Below, one piece after another: positions 1 to 10,226 of a stretch of DNA of 64,000 bases; within the stretch, counting starts at the first letter, position 1; every line of letters begins with the position of its first letter. Under the pieces are notes generated by a model. The model did not search any database. It had not been told where the DNA came from and saw only the letters and a program-made list of their open reading frames with translations. Where the stretch lies: positions 4,278,001-4,342,000 of the forward strand of contig NZ_QYUQ01000002.1 in NCBI RefSeq assembly GCF_003590835.1, written 5' to 3'. The position numbers and the translations under genes were made by a program. This DNA comes from Noviherbaspirillum sedimenti. GTDB lineage: Bacteria > Pseudomonadota > Gammaproteobacteria > Burkholderiales > Burkholderiaceae_D.

Positions 1-1
1 C

Positions 2-865
2 GCGGTCGCCTTCAGCGCCCATCCCTACCGCAATCCGATCGTCGGCTGGATGGATGACTTGCAAAACATGACCGTCGAGGATGCGCGCCGCTGGCATGAC
101 CGCTGGTACGCCCCCAACAATGCGGTGCTGGTGGTCATCGGCGATGTCAATGCGCGGGAAGTGCTGGCGCTGGCTGAAAAGTATTATGGCCGCATCGCCC
201 GCAAGGCCATCGGCAGCACCAAGCCGCAAGTCGAGCCACCGCAGCGCGGCATACGCCGTGTGCTGGTCAAGGCGCCCGCCGAAAATCCGTATGTGACGCT
301 GGCCTTCAAGGTGCCGGCCTTGCGCGACGTCGAAAAGGATACCGATGTCTATGCGCTCGATGTCCTGTCGGCCGTGCTCGACGGCTACGACAATGCGCGC
401 CTGAATGCGAAACTGGTGCGCACCGACCGCATCGCCAATTCCGCTGGCGCCAGCTACTCCGGCATTTCGCGCGGTCCGGAACTGTTTATGCTTGATGGCG
501 TGCCGGCGGCCGGCACTACCACCGCACAGCTGGAACAGCGTTTGCGTGCCGAAGTGGCGCGCATTGCCACGCAAGGCGTGGATGAAAATGAATTGCACCG
601 CGTCAAGACGCAATTGATCGCCGAACAGATCTACAAGCGCGATTCGATTTTCGGCCAGGCGATGGAAATCGGCATGATGGAATTGTCCGGCCTGTCGCAT
701 CGGGACATCGACCGCATCATTGAAAAATTGCGCGCGGTGAGCGCTGTGCAGGTGCAGGAGGTGGCGCAGAAATATTTCGGCGACGACAGCCTGACAGTCG
801 CGACCCTGCAACCCTTGCCGCTGGAAGACAAGAAGCCCACGCCGGTAGCAAACTTGCGCCACTGA
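2..865 (+). CDS. M16 family zinc metallopeptidase, C-terminal part (5' truncated by window)
   Basis: The reading frame is already open at base 2 and continues into the M16 middle and C-terminal domains, so the gene begins before the window. Visible family features are the HPYRNPIVGW segment, the GDV strand near residues 45-50 and the late AxKYF segment typical of M16 domains. The catalytic HxxEH helix would lie upstream and cannot be checked. Seventeen bases separate it from a second M16 gene, the usual tandem of a catalytic and a partner subunit. Periplasmic or envelope location is likely for this tandem, but its signal peptide is outside the window. Confidence 0.9.
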   Translation, partial: AVAFSAHPYRNPIVGWMDDLQNMTVEDARRWHDRWYAPNNAVLVVIGDVNAREVLALAEKYYGRIARKAIGSTKPQVEPPQRGIRRVLVKAPAENPYVTLAFKVPALRDVEKDTDVYALDVLSAVLDGYDNARLNAKLVRTDRIANSAGASYSGISRGPELFMLDGVPAAGTTTAQLEQRLRAEVARIATQGVDENELHRVKTQLIAEQIYKRDSIFGQAMEIGMMELSGLSHRDIDRIIEKLRAVSAVQVQEVAQKYFGDDSLTVATLQPLPLEDKKPTPVANLRH

Positions 866-882
866 ACTCCTGGAACATAAAA

Positions 883-2232
883 ATGATGAAACGACTCATT
901 ATCGTGGCTTGGGTGGCATTGTTCGCCATCCCCGCCCACGCTACCCTGAAAATCGCTGCCTGGACCCTGGACAATGGTGCGCGCGTGCTGTTCGTGGAAA
1001 ACCATTCGATCCCGATGCTCGATGTCAGCGTCGAATTCGATGCCGGTTCGCGCCGTGATCCGCAAGGAAAGTCCGGCACGGCCTCGCTGACCAATGCCAT
1101 GCTGGGGCGCGGCTTGCAGGCGGGAACCGCGGCGCAGGACGAGCCTGCCCTGACCGAGGCGCAAATTTCAGACGGCTTTGCCGATATCGCGGCGCAGCGC
1201 GGCGGCAGTGTCGGCGAGGACAGCGGCGGCGTATCCCTGCGCACCCTGTCGAGCGCTGCCGAGCGCGACGCCGCGGTGCTGCTGCTGGCGCGCGTGCTGG
1301 CGCAGCCGAGTTTTCCGGCGGATTTTTTCGCGCGCGACAAGGCCCGCACCATCGCCGGCATCAAGGAAGCGCTGACCAAGCCGGAATTCATCGCCAGCCG
1401 CGCATTTTCCCGTGTCATGTATGGCAGCCACCCGTATGCCATGGAACCCACGGTGGCGTCGGTCGAAGCCGTCACGCGCGAAGACCTGGCGACTTTTCAT
1501 CGCCAGCATTACGTCGGCAACCGCGCGGTGATCGCCATGATCGGCGATATTACGCGCGCCGAGGCCGACGCCATCGCCCGCCAGTTGACCGCACGCCTGC
1601 CGCAAGGCGCGCCGTTGCCGCCCTTGCCGGCGGTGGCGCCCTTGCAGGGGCAAGAGGAACGCATCGCCCATCCGGCCTCGCAATCGCACATCCTGATCGG
1701 CGCACCGGCCCTGGCGCGCGGCGACCCGGACTTTTTTGCGCTGACAGTCGGCAATTACGTCCTCGGCGGCGGCGGCTTCGTCTCCCGTCTGATGCAGGAA
1801 GTGCGCGAAAAGCGCGGCCTGAGCTACAGCGTGTACAGCTATTTCGAGCCGCTGGCGCAGCCCGGGCCATTCCAGATCGGCTTGCAGACCAGCCAGGCGC
1901 AAACCGGCCAGGCCTTGAAGGTGGCACGCGAGACGCTCGCCGATTACCTGCGCACGGGGCCGACCGAGAAGGAACTGCAGGCGGCCAAGGACAACCTGAT
2001 CGGCGGCTTCCCGCTGCGTATCGACAATAACCGCAAGATCCTGGCGAATATCGCCGTGATCGGGTTTTACCAGCTGCCGCTGGATTACCTCGATACCTGG
2101 ACTGCGAATGTCGCCAAGGTCAGCCGTGCCGACATCCAGGCCGCGTTCCAGCGCAAGGTCGCCGTCGACAAGCTCGCCACCATCATCGTTGGCAATGCCG
2201 GTAGTACCGGAAGTGCCGGCACCACCAAATAA
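883..2232 (+). CDS. M16 family peptidase-like protein, non-catalytic partner
   Basis: The 449-residue product has a signal peptide at residues 1-21 (hydrophobic core IIVAWVALFAI, cleavage near AHA). Two M16-like halves follow. Where catalytic members carry HxxEH, this protein reads GTASLTNAMLGRG near residues 66-78, so the zinc site is absent. The C-terminal half keeps the conserved EVREKRGLSYSVYS segment, the substrate-binding R/Y pair of non-catalytic subunits. It directly follows another M16 gene and probably forms a heterodimer with that product. Two adjacent ATG codons (883 and 886) are possible starts. Confidence 0.9.
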   Translation: MMKRLIIVAWVALFAIPAHATLKIAAWTLDNGARVLFVENHSIPMLDVSVEFDAGSRRDPQGKSGTASLTNAMLGRGLQAGTAAQDEPALTEAQISDGFADIAAQRGGSVGEDSGGVSLRTLSSAAERDAAVLLLARVLAQPSFPADFFARDKARTIAGIKEALTKPEFIASRAFSRVMYGSHPYAMEPTVASVEAVTREDLATFHRQHYVGNRAVIAMIGDITRAEADAIARQLTARLPQGAPLPPLPAVAPLQGQEERIAHPASQSHILIGAPALARGDPDFFALTVGNYVLGGGGFVSRLMQEVREKRGLSYSVYSYFEPLAQPGPFQIGLQTSQAQTGQALKVARETLADYLRTGPTEKELQAAKDNLIGGFPLRIDNNRKILANIAVIGFYQLPLDYLDTWTANVAKVSRADIQAAFQRKVAVDKLATIIVGNAGSTGSAGTTK

Positions 2233-2238
2233 CACCAA

Positions 2239-3409
<1,171 letters not shown>

Positions 3410-3462
3410 TTATTTTGTCTGCAAGCGCTGGCTGTCGTCATCTTGCTGGAGTGGAGTTGAAA

Positions 3463-3847
<385 letters not shown>

Positions 3848-3860
3848 TACGGCCAGCCAG

Positions 3861-3900
3861 GCAAAATAAAAGGGACAGCGCGCTGTCCCTTTTATTTTGC
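3861..3900. terminator. Bidirectional intrinsic terminator, perfect 40-bp palindrome
   Basis: Bases 3861-3880 are the exact reverse complement of 3881-3900. The core stem is GGGACAGCG/CGCTGTCCC, flanked by A-rich and T-rich arms, so either strand gives a hairpin followed by a U-rich run. It sits between the convergent ferredoxin and MOSC genes and should end both transcripts. Confidence 0.93.
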
Positions 3901-3916
3901 CTGAATTTTGTTCGCG

Positions 3917-4768
3917 CTAAAATGCCAGCGCGACGTCGGCTTCCTGCCCCACCCGCAGTATCTGGTCTTCTCCCGCCAGCAAAATCGCATTCATGCCGAA
4001 TGCCAGGCCGCCGTCGATCTTCGGGTCGGCGCGGTAAGTCTGCAGGATGTCGAGCGGGCTGGGACCTACTTCGCCGGTGGCCTGGTCGACGGCAGGAATG
4101 CGGCAGCGCGGACAGGGTTTGACCGGCTTGATCACGGCGCCGCCGATGGCGATGCTGGCGGCGAAATCCTCTTCATACGCACCGATGCCGTCGATGACGA
4201 TGTTCGGCCGGAAGCGGTTCATCGGCAAGGCGGCGCGGCCCTGCACAAGCAGCTTTTCATTCAGGTCGTCCAGCGACGCCTGCGAAATCACCAGCAAGGG
4301 ATAGCCATCGCCAAATAGCGTGGGCGCCTCGATGCCGCCGGTCCAACTGGTGCTGGCGATACGCCGCGCCTCGGGATGGAAACGCACCAGCCGGCAGTGA
4401 ATGCCCAGGAATTTCGAAAACCATGTGGCGGTGATGTCGTCGCAGTCGTAAGCCTGGACGCTGTCATCCCACACTTTCACGGTAATCAGGCGCTCTTCGT
4501 CCGGGGGCGGCAGGCCGAGCGGTATTTCCAGGCGCAGCATGCCGGGGGCGCGCAATTCCAGCGTCTCCAGCCGGATCTTGGGCACGATGAGCGCCATGCG
4601 AGGATGGTCGCGCTGGGTGAGGAAATTGCCCTCGGCGTCCACCACCATCCATTCGCGGTCGTAGATATGATCGCTCATCAAGCCGGCGCGGGTGACGATG
4701 GCTGCGCGCAGGGGAATGCCGGCGCAGGATTTGACGGGGTAGAGGGTGAGGGCGGTGAGGGTGGGCAT
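3917..4768 (-). CDS. MOSC domain-containing protein (YcbX-like)
   Basis: The 283-aa product begins MPTLTALTLYPVKSC, the N-terminal beta-barrel of MOSC proteins. The MOSC domain follows, with RFRPNIVIDG (about residues 184-193) and the conserved cysteine region VKPCPRCRIPAVD (about residues 217-229). YcbX-type proteins are molybdenum-cofactor N-hydroxylated-base reductases that use a ferredoxin-like partner. This family member lacks an obvious C-terminal 2Fe-2S domain at this length, so electrons would have to come from another protein, possibly the adjacent ferredoxin. The start at 4768 is chosen because similarity to the family begins there. Confidence 0.9.
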   Translation of the reverse strand: MPTLTALTLYPVKSCAGIPLRAAIVTRAGLMSDHIYDREWMVVDAEGNFLTQRDHPRMALIVPKIRLETLELRAPGMLRLEIPLGLPPPDEERLITVKVWDDSVQAYDCDDITATWFSKFLGIHCRLVRFHPEARRIASTSWTGGIEAPTLFGDGYPLLVISQASLDDLNEKLLVQGRAALPMNRFRPNIVIDGIGAYEEDFAASIAIGGAVIKPVKPCPRCRIPAVDQATGEVGPSPLDILQTYRADPKIDGGLAFGMNAILLAGEDQILRVGQEADVALAF

Positions 4769-4787
4769 GGTGGGTGTATTGTGTGTC

Positions 4788-4931
4788 TTATGCCAGTTCC
4801 GCTTGTGCAAGCTGGTCGATGTCGCACTTGACGGCGCTGCGGTCGCGCCGCTCGGGCACGACCAGTGAATCCTTGTTGTCATGGTACTCGATGGTGCCAT
4901 CAGCGGTGCGGCGGCCGAAGCGCGTGCCCAT
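4788..4931 (-). CDS. Small 47-aa hypothetical protein coupled to a ParE toxin gene
   Basis: The ATG at 4931 shares its A with the toxin TGA (TGATG), which suggests translational coupling. The product begins MGTRFGRRTADGTIEYHD, continues with many charged residues and ends at a TAA at 4788-4790. There is no signal peptide or membrane segment. It could be the N-terminal part of a longer family cut short, or a third element of the toxin-antitoxin operon. The function is unknown. Confidence 0.5.
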   Translation of the reverse strand: MGTRFGRRTADGTIEYHDNKDSLVVPERRDRSAVKCDIDQLAQAELA

Positions 4932-5221
4932 CAGAATCCCGCCTCCTTCTGGTGGCGCACGGTCAAGATGGTGACGCTATCGCCATCGAAGCGATACCGT
5001 GCCACGTAGCCGCTGTCGCCAAAGTCGATCAGCCACTCGTGGAACTCGTCGGGCATGTCCTCGATGGGGCGACCGATCTGCGGTTGAAGGCCGAGCACCT
5101 GCACTGCCTTTATGATCGTTTCGCCCACGCGATTGGCCGCGACTGGATTCTTCTGGCGCAGGAACTCGCGCAGCCGTTGCAAGTCTCGGATCGCACCGGC
5201 TGCGTACTTCACTTGTGGCAT
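4931..5221 (-). CDS. RelE/ParE family toxin
   Basis: The 96-aa protein has the ParE fold signature: an N-terminal helical hairpin (AIRDLQRLREFL), the central PQIGRPIEDMPDE segment, the VARYRFDGDSVTILTVRHQKEAGF-type C-terminus (VRHQKEAGF at the end). ParE members inhibit gyrase and RelE members cleave mRNA; sequence alone does not decide which. It overlaps the antitoxin gene upstream by 13 bases and the small ORF downstream by one base, a tightly coupled operon. Confidence 0.88.
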   Translation of the reverse strand: MPQVKYAAGAIRDLQRLREFLRQKNPVAANRVGETIIKAVQVLGLQPQIGRPIEDMPDEFHEWLIDFGDSGYVARYRFDGDSVTILTVRHQKEAGF

Positions 5222-5499
5222 GCAGGGGCAGGAAGCTCGTTATCCGTGCCCCAACTGGACAGCCATGCATCCACCTTCTCGGGGGGCGTGTGCAAGCCGG
5301 TGGTTTGGTATTCGTCCCACGCTTTCAGCGTATCTTGTCGGAAAGCTTCGCGCTTTTCCTCGCGCTCTACGTACTGGCTGATTGCTTCGCGCATGAGCCA
5401 GTGAGGCGTGCGATGGCGTGCGGCGGCCAAGCGCTTCACGCGCTCCTTGGTGTCAGGGTCAATCTTGATTGCTACAGGGCGAACGACGGTGGTTGTCAT
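5209..5499 (-). CDS. Ribbon-helix-helix antitoxin (CopG/ParD-like)
   Basis: The 96-aa product starts MTTTVVRPVAIKID, the beta-strand of a ribbon-helix-helix DNA-binding domain. Helices follow: KERVKRLAAARHRTPHWLMREAI. The acidic and tryptophan-rich C-terminus (residues about 55-96) would wrap the toxin. The ATG at 5499 is preferred over an upstream TTG because GGAGG lies 5 bases before it. It is the first gene of the operon and probably represses its own promoter. Confidence 0.88.
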   Translation of the reverse strand: MTTTVVRPVAIKIDPDTKERVKRLAAARHRTPHWLMREAISQYVEREEKREAFRQDTLKAWDEYQTTGLHTPPEKVDAWLSSWGTDNELPAPACHK

Positions 5500-5526
5500 C
5501 ACGGCCTCCAAAATAAAGTATCTATA

Positions 5527-5545
5527 GGTATTACCTTATCATACC
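5527..5545 (-). promoter_or_regulatory. Putative operator of the ParE/ribbon-helix-helix operon
   Basis: A nine-base palindrome GGTATTACC (5527-5535) and an outer GGTAT/ATACC inverted repeat (5527-5531 with 5541-5545) lie 28-46 bases before the antitoxin ATG. They overlap the AT-rich stretch where a promoter -10 element would be expected. Ribbon-helix-helix antitoxins commonly bind such short repeats. The site is inferred from position and symmetry only. Confidence 0.4.
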
Positions 5546-5661
5546 AAGAGCGAGGTCACAAGGCGAAGTGTTCTGACGGCAAGTACCTGCATGACGCGGT
5601 GTGGCGTTCAATGTAATTTTGTCAATTCCACATCAAGGCGAACGCACGGGGTTTCCGCAAA

Positions 5662-6861
5662 TTACGAGCTTTGTAGTTTAACTAATATTTCTTCGACCCA
5701 GCCAAACCCGATCTTTTCCTGCTCAAGCCGTATTTGCCTGCCCAAGCGGTTGTCGCGCAGATCGTCGAATAGTGCACGCTCGTCGTCGTTGAGCCCGGGC
5801 AGGTCGCGCAGCGTCGGCTGCGGCTCATCGATCCATTGCTGCTGGTGGACCAGCAGGGTTTCGCGATCCATCAGGAAAGAGCGGACATGCGGAAACAGCG
5901 CGCGTAACTGGTTCAGAATGGCGAAGCCGTGGCTGTCGATGTCGCCCCAGTAAAAGATGGTGCGGTCGCGCAGCCAGGCAGCTTCGGTGAGCATGTCGAA
6001 GCCATAGCCAGCGCCGAAAATCACCAGGCTGTCCGCAATCGGCGGAAACGCCAGAAAATTGATCTCGTTTTCAGTGATGAATACCCGCGATGCAGCAGGA
6101 TTGAGGCGGGCGAAGGTGGCACTGGTAACAGCGAAATCCTGGTCGGTGCCGCTGCCGACCAGCGCATGGCGCGAGTCGAGCAGGCGGAAACGAATGCGCA
6201 GCGGCTTGTCGCGAAAGCCATAGCGGCGGGCGAATTCATTCACGCCGCCAGCGGCAGCATCGATCGCCGCGGCAGGCAAGGCAAGATCGAGCAATTCCGC
6301 CAGGTTTGCGCGATGTGCTTCGATGAACTTGCTGTGTATGCCGGGGATATCGACCTGCCGCAGATAAATGCCGGGCCGCGGATTGGCCTGCAGCCAGGTG
6401 ACGATGTCGAGCAGGCGTGGCCAGTCGCCGGCCAGTTCCAGTGCGCGCAGCGGGCGTTTTTTCAGCCATGGCAGCAGCAACGGCTGGCAGGCAGCGGTCT
6501 GCGCAACCAGGCTGTTGAAGCGGTCGGCCTCGCGCCGCTTGCCGATCAGGGCCAGCGCATCATCAAGCGCATCGATCCAGGCTTCATGGGGCAAGGCATT
6601 GGCGCCGATCACGCGGTGCCTGACTTCACGCAGCACCAGCCGGTAAGCGGGCCGTGAACTGTTCGCCGCGCCTTGCTGCAGTTCGGCGATCCAGGCACGC
6701 ACCGCGTCGAAGCATTGCGACAGTTCAGTTGAGCTGGGACCTTTCAGCGTCAGGCGCAATGGAAACAGCGGTTCACCGTCCGCGCAACCGGCCAGCAGTT
6801 GGCCTTTGTCCCAGAGCTTTTGCACCTGGGCGCGCAAATCGGCTGGCGTGGTCCAGTTCAT
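5662..6861 (-). CDS. jetD: Wadjet type I protein JetD (DUF3322/DUF2220, Toprim nuclease)
   Basis: JetD is the nuclease subunit of the Wadjet anti-plasmid complex. The 399-aa protein has an N-terminal DUF3322 region with DIPGIHSKFIEAHR (residues 171-184). A C-terminal DUF2220 Toprim-like domain follows. The metal-binding acids are visible as ENE at 264-266 and WGDIDSHGF with acids D307 and D309. The reading frame is intact. Its ATG overlaps the jetC stop codon by four bases. It is the last gene of jetABCD. Confidence 0.95.
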   Translation of the reverse strand: MNWTTPADLRAQVQKLWDKGQLLAGCADGEPLFPLRLTLKGPSSTELSQCFDAVRAWIAELQQGAANSSRPAYRLVLREVRHRVIGANALPHEAWIDALDDALALIGKRREADRFNSLVAQTAACQPLLLPWLKKRPLRALELAGDWPRLLDIVTWLQANPRPGIYLRQVDIPGIHSKFIEAHRANLAELLDLALPAAAIDAAAGGVNEFARRYGFRDKPLRIRFRLLDSRHALVGSGTDQDFAVTSATFARLNPAASRVFITENEINFLAFPPIADSLVIFGAGYGFDMLTEAAWLRDRTIFYWGDIDSHGFAILNQLRALFPHVRSFLMDRETLLVHQQQWIDEPQPTLRDLPGLNDDERALFDDLRDNRLGRQIRLEQEKIGFGWVEEILVKLQSS

Positions 6862-9800
6862 GCCCGGCGCGCCGTTTTTTCGGCGAGGTATTCGGTGATG
6901 CTGAGATTGCGCAGCTTGGAGGCGCGCCCTTCCTCGTTATGCACGAAGCCGACACTGGAGACGAACGGTTCGATGATATGAATTTTCTGCAAGGGCGTGA
7001 CGATCAGCAGCTGCAGATTCAACTGCCGGAACAGTTTCAATCCATACTGCGCCGATTCGTCCGAGCCGCGCCCGAATGCCTCGTCGATTACCACGAAACG
7101 GAAGGAGCGCGAACGCACTGCGCCCCATTCCAGGCCGAATTGATAAGCCAGACTGGCTGCCAGAATGGTGTAGGCGAGCTTTTCTTTTTGCCCACCGGAC
7201 TTGCCGCCGGAGTCCGAGTAATGCTCGTGCTCGGTGCCGTCCGCACGCCAGCGTTCCGACGCCGCGAACGCGAACCAGTTGCGTACATCGGTTACTTTGG
7301 CCGACCAGCGCCGGTCCATTTCCGCCTGTCCCTCGCTGCCACGGAAACGCTCGATGATGCCCTTGACCTGCAGGAACTTGGCTTCCGAATACTGGGCATC
7401 GTCGGAACCGGTCAGGCTGCCTTCGGTGCAGGAGCGCAATTCGCTTTGGAAATCGCGGATGTCGGCATCTTGTGAAACTTGCGCCTCCAGCACGATATAG
7501 CGCCCCGGGTTGTAATCGATCTGGGTCAGCGATTCGTTGATGCGAACAATGCGCGCCTTGATGTCTTCGCGCTCGCGATTGAGTTGCGACTGAAAATTGG
7601 CCACTTCCCGGATGGTATTTTCGTTGAGCAGTTCCTTGAAGCGCGCCTCGAAGCGGGGCAGGTCGTCGGCGCCGAGTTTTTGCAGCATCTCCTTGTATTC
7701 GAAGGCCGCGGCAATGCTGACATCCACCTCCTGCGTATCGAGCTTGTAGGCATCCTTGTACTCGGCCATCGCCTTGATGATTTTGTCGCGCAGGCGATCG
7801 AGCTTCTTGCTCTCGGCGTCGAGGCGCTCTTGCAGCCACTTGCGCATGTCTTGCTCGCGGTTGTCGCACGACTCGACGCTCAGTTGATGCACGCCGAGCG
7901 CATCACTTTGCATGCGCATCAGCGGCTCGAAACAGGCTTGGTGGTTCGCGTTGGCGGGATCATCGACCAGCGCCTGGGTTTGTAGCTGCAACGCCGCGGC
8001 GTCGCTTTTCTTTTGTTCGGCTTTGGAGCGCTTGTCCTTGTGCGCTTCAAGTTGTTCTTCGGTTTCCTGCAATGCCAGCACCAGTGCATCGAGCCGCCCG
8101 GTGAGTTCCTTGAGTACGTCGGAGGCCGACTCCAGCTGCCTTTTTTCCTCTTCCAGTCGCGCTATTTCAGTCGCCAGCGGCTGCCAGTCAAGTTCGCGGA
8201 AGTCGGCATATTCGTCGAGCCTGGACAGCGTCAGCTTGCGTTCATTGACCGTGCGCAGCTCGCCTTGCAGCGCGCCGATGCGGCTGCCGGTTTCGCCGAG
8301 CCGGGTTTCGAGTTGGCTTGCCTTGGCTTGCAGCGCGGCGATCTTGGCGGCATTGGTCCAGCCCAGCACGTAGCGGCTGCGGTCGTCGATCCGGTGCCGG
8401 TCGTCCTTTTCATGCCGTTCGCCCGGCGCCTTGATCTGGCCGGCGCGGGTGATAGCGCGCGGTTCGCGATGGAATTGCTCTGGCGTGGCGCAACAGGCGA
8501 CATCGAAGCGGTGCGCGATTTCCCGCTCCAGCCAGTCGTAAAACGGCGAGTCGGGCTTGATCGCCAGCTTGCGCGCCAGCGCATCGCGGTGCAGGGCAGG
8601 TATTTCTTTGCGGCCGGCGGCGCGCACCCGGAAATACACCAGCCGCCCCTTCAGGTGCGTGCGGTCGACCCACTCGGCGACCTTGGCATAGTGCGCATCG
8701 GGCACCAGCAAGGCCGGCCCGAAGCCACGCACCAGGCGTTCAGCCGCGCCTTCCCAATCGCGTTCATCTTCGCGTACCTGCATCAATTCACCGGCAAACG
8801 GCATGTCGGTCTCGGCCAAATCCAGCGCGGTGCACAAGGCGGCGCGCATGGCAACTTGCTCGGCCGGGAGATTGCTGCGCCGGGCCTTCAGGCTGTTGAT
8901 TTCCGCGCTGAACTCAGCGTGTTCCTTTTTACCTTGCTGCAGCGTCACTGCCGCTTCGGTCAATTCGTTCTGCAATCCAGCTTCGTACTCTTTCGAGGAT
9001 TCCGCCAATGCCGAAAAGGCGATGCGCTGCGCGAGGAAGCCTTCCGCATCGTCGGCGGCCACCGCTCCCAGCGCGCGCGCCAGTTCCGCATAGCGGTCTG
9101 CCTTGCGCTGGCGCGCCTGCCGTTCGCTATCTTTGGCCCTGATTTCCTCGGATAGCCGCTCGATGCGGTCGCCACCGTTGTCGGCGATGCTGCGCCGGAG
9201 TTCACGATCCTGACTTTGTTGCGTGGTGCGGCGTTCGTCCAGGCGCTGGACCTGCGCGTTCTGGCGCGTCCACTCCTCGTCGAGCGAGGCGAGGCGTTTT
9301 TCCAGCAGGGCCAGTTTCAAGCCGGCGAAATAAGGCTTGAGCGCGTCGCGGCAGGCGCGCAAATTCTCGCTCTCGACGGTGAGTTCCGCATGCTTCGCGC
9401 AATCGGCCACCAGCGGCGTCAGCAGCGCCACCTGGCGTTTGGCTTTGAGCACCGCCTCGTGGGCGCGGTTGAGATCGTCGAAATGCGCAATCAATGCCGT
9501 CACGCGTGGTGCGACATCGAAGGGCTCCAGCATGTGGCTGCGCACGAAGTCGGTCAGATTGCCGACCGATTTCATCGACACCGTCTGATGGAACAGTTCC
9601 AGCGCCTGGTCATTGTCGATGCCGAAGCGGCGCCGGAACCACGCGCCATACGGCGGGAAGCTGTCGAATATTTCCGCCCCCGCGCTTCTGAGCCGTTTGC
9701 GCAGCGCACCGATATCCGAGCCGAAATGCGCGAAATCCTCAGCGATCGACAAGGCCCGCTCGGCGCCGACGAAAAAACGTGCAGGCTGCCCCTGCAGGTC

Positions 9801-10226
9801 TTTCATCCAGAATACCTGCGCCAATGTCACCGTCTGGTCGTAGCCGGCGTTGTGGAACACGCCGAGGATGACCGAGTAATTATTATGGTCGCGCAAGGCG
9901 ACCGGCTTGGCCGTGCCGCTGACCTCATTGCGTTCGGACTTGTAATGCCCGAGCACGTAAGAGCGCAGCGAGCGTTCACGGGCATCCGCCCCCGCCGCCT
10001 TGTTATAGGCGATGCGGTGGGCCGGCACCAGCAGCGTGGTCACCGCATCGACCAGCGTCGATTTGCCCGAGCCGATGTCGCCGGTGAGCAGCGCATTCAT
10101 TCCATCCGGATGCAGCGTCCACACGCGTTCGTCGAAAGTGCCCCAGTTGAACACTTCCAGGCGGTGCAGGCGAAAGCCGGATAGCGTATCGTTAGCGGAG
10201 AAATCGAGGTCCATCGGTTTATTCAT
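6858..10226 (-). CDS. jetC: Wadjet type I protein JetC (SMC/MukB-like ATPase)
   Basis: JetC is the SMC-like motor that extrudes DNA loops and recognises small closed circles. The 1122-aa protein has a Walker A motif GDIGSGKST at residues 49-57. Long heptad-rich coiled coils occupy most of residues 290-900. The ABC signature SGGQKEK is at about 1010-1016 and Walker B VVIDEAFG at about 1043-1050. All ATPase motifs are intact. The start at 10226 is chosen because MNKPMDLDF precedes the ATPase head; it overlaps jetB by eight bases, so the subunits are translated in close coupling. Confidence 0.96.
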   Translation of the reverse strand: MNKPMDLDFSANDTLSGFRLHRLEVFNWGTFDERVWTLHPDGMNALLTGDIGSGKSTLVDAVTTLLVPAHRIAYNKAAGADARERSLRSYVLGHYKSERNEVSGTAKPVALRDHNNYSVILGVFHNAGYDQTVTLAQVFWMKDLQGQPARFFVGAERALSIAEDFAHFGSDIGALRKRLRSAGAEIFDSFPPYGAWFRRRFGIDNDQALELFHQTVSMKSVGNLTDFVRSHMLEPFDVAPRVTALIAHFDDLNRAHEAVLKAKRQVALLTPLVADCAKHAELTVESENLRACRDALKPYFAGLKLALLEKRLASLDEEWTRQNAQVQRLDERRTTQQSQDRELRRSIADNGGDRIERLSEEIRAKDSERQARQRKADRYAELARALGAVAADDAEGFLAQRIAFSALAESSKEYEAGLQNELTEAAVTLQQGKKEHAEFSAEINSLKARRSNLPAEQVAMRAALCTALDLAETDMPFAGELMQVREDERDWEGAAERLVRGFGPALLVPDAHYAKVAEWVDRTHLKGRLVYFRVRAAGRKEIPALHRDALARKLAIKPDSPFYDWLEREIAHRFDVACCATPEQFHREPRAITRAGQIKAPGERHEKDDRHRIDDRSRYVLGWTNAAKIAALQAKASQLETRLGETGSRIGALQGELRTVNERKLTLSRLDEYADFRELDWQPLATEIARLEEEKRQLESASDVLKELTGRLDALVLALQETEEQLEAHKDKRSKAEQKKSDAAALQLQTQALVDDPANANHQACFEPLMRMQSDALGVHQLSVESCDNREQDMRKWLQERLDAESKKLDRLRDKIIKAMAEYKDAYKLDTQEVDVSIAAAFEYKEMLQKLGADDLPRFEARFKELLNENTIREVANFQSQLNREREDIKARIVRINESLTQIDYNPGRYIVLEAQVSQDADIRDFQSELRSCTEGSLTGSDDAQYSEAKFLQVKGIIERFRGSEGQAEMDRRWSAKVTDVRNWFAFAASERWRADGTEHEHYSDSGGKSGGQKEKLAYTILAASLAYQFGLEWGAVRSRSFRFVVIDEAFGRGSDESAQYGLKLFRQLNLQLLIVTPLQKIHIIEPFVSSVGFVHNEEGRASKLRNLSITEYLAEKTARRA

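Noticed and set aside
883..2232. Active zinc protease
   Set aside because: The HxxEH motif expected near residue 66 is absent, so the protein is described as a non-catalytic M16 partner.
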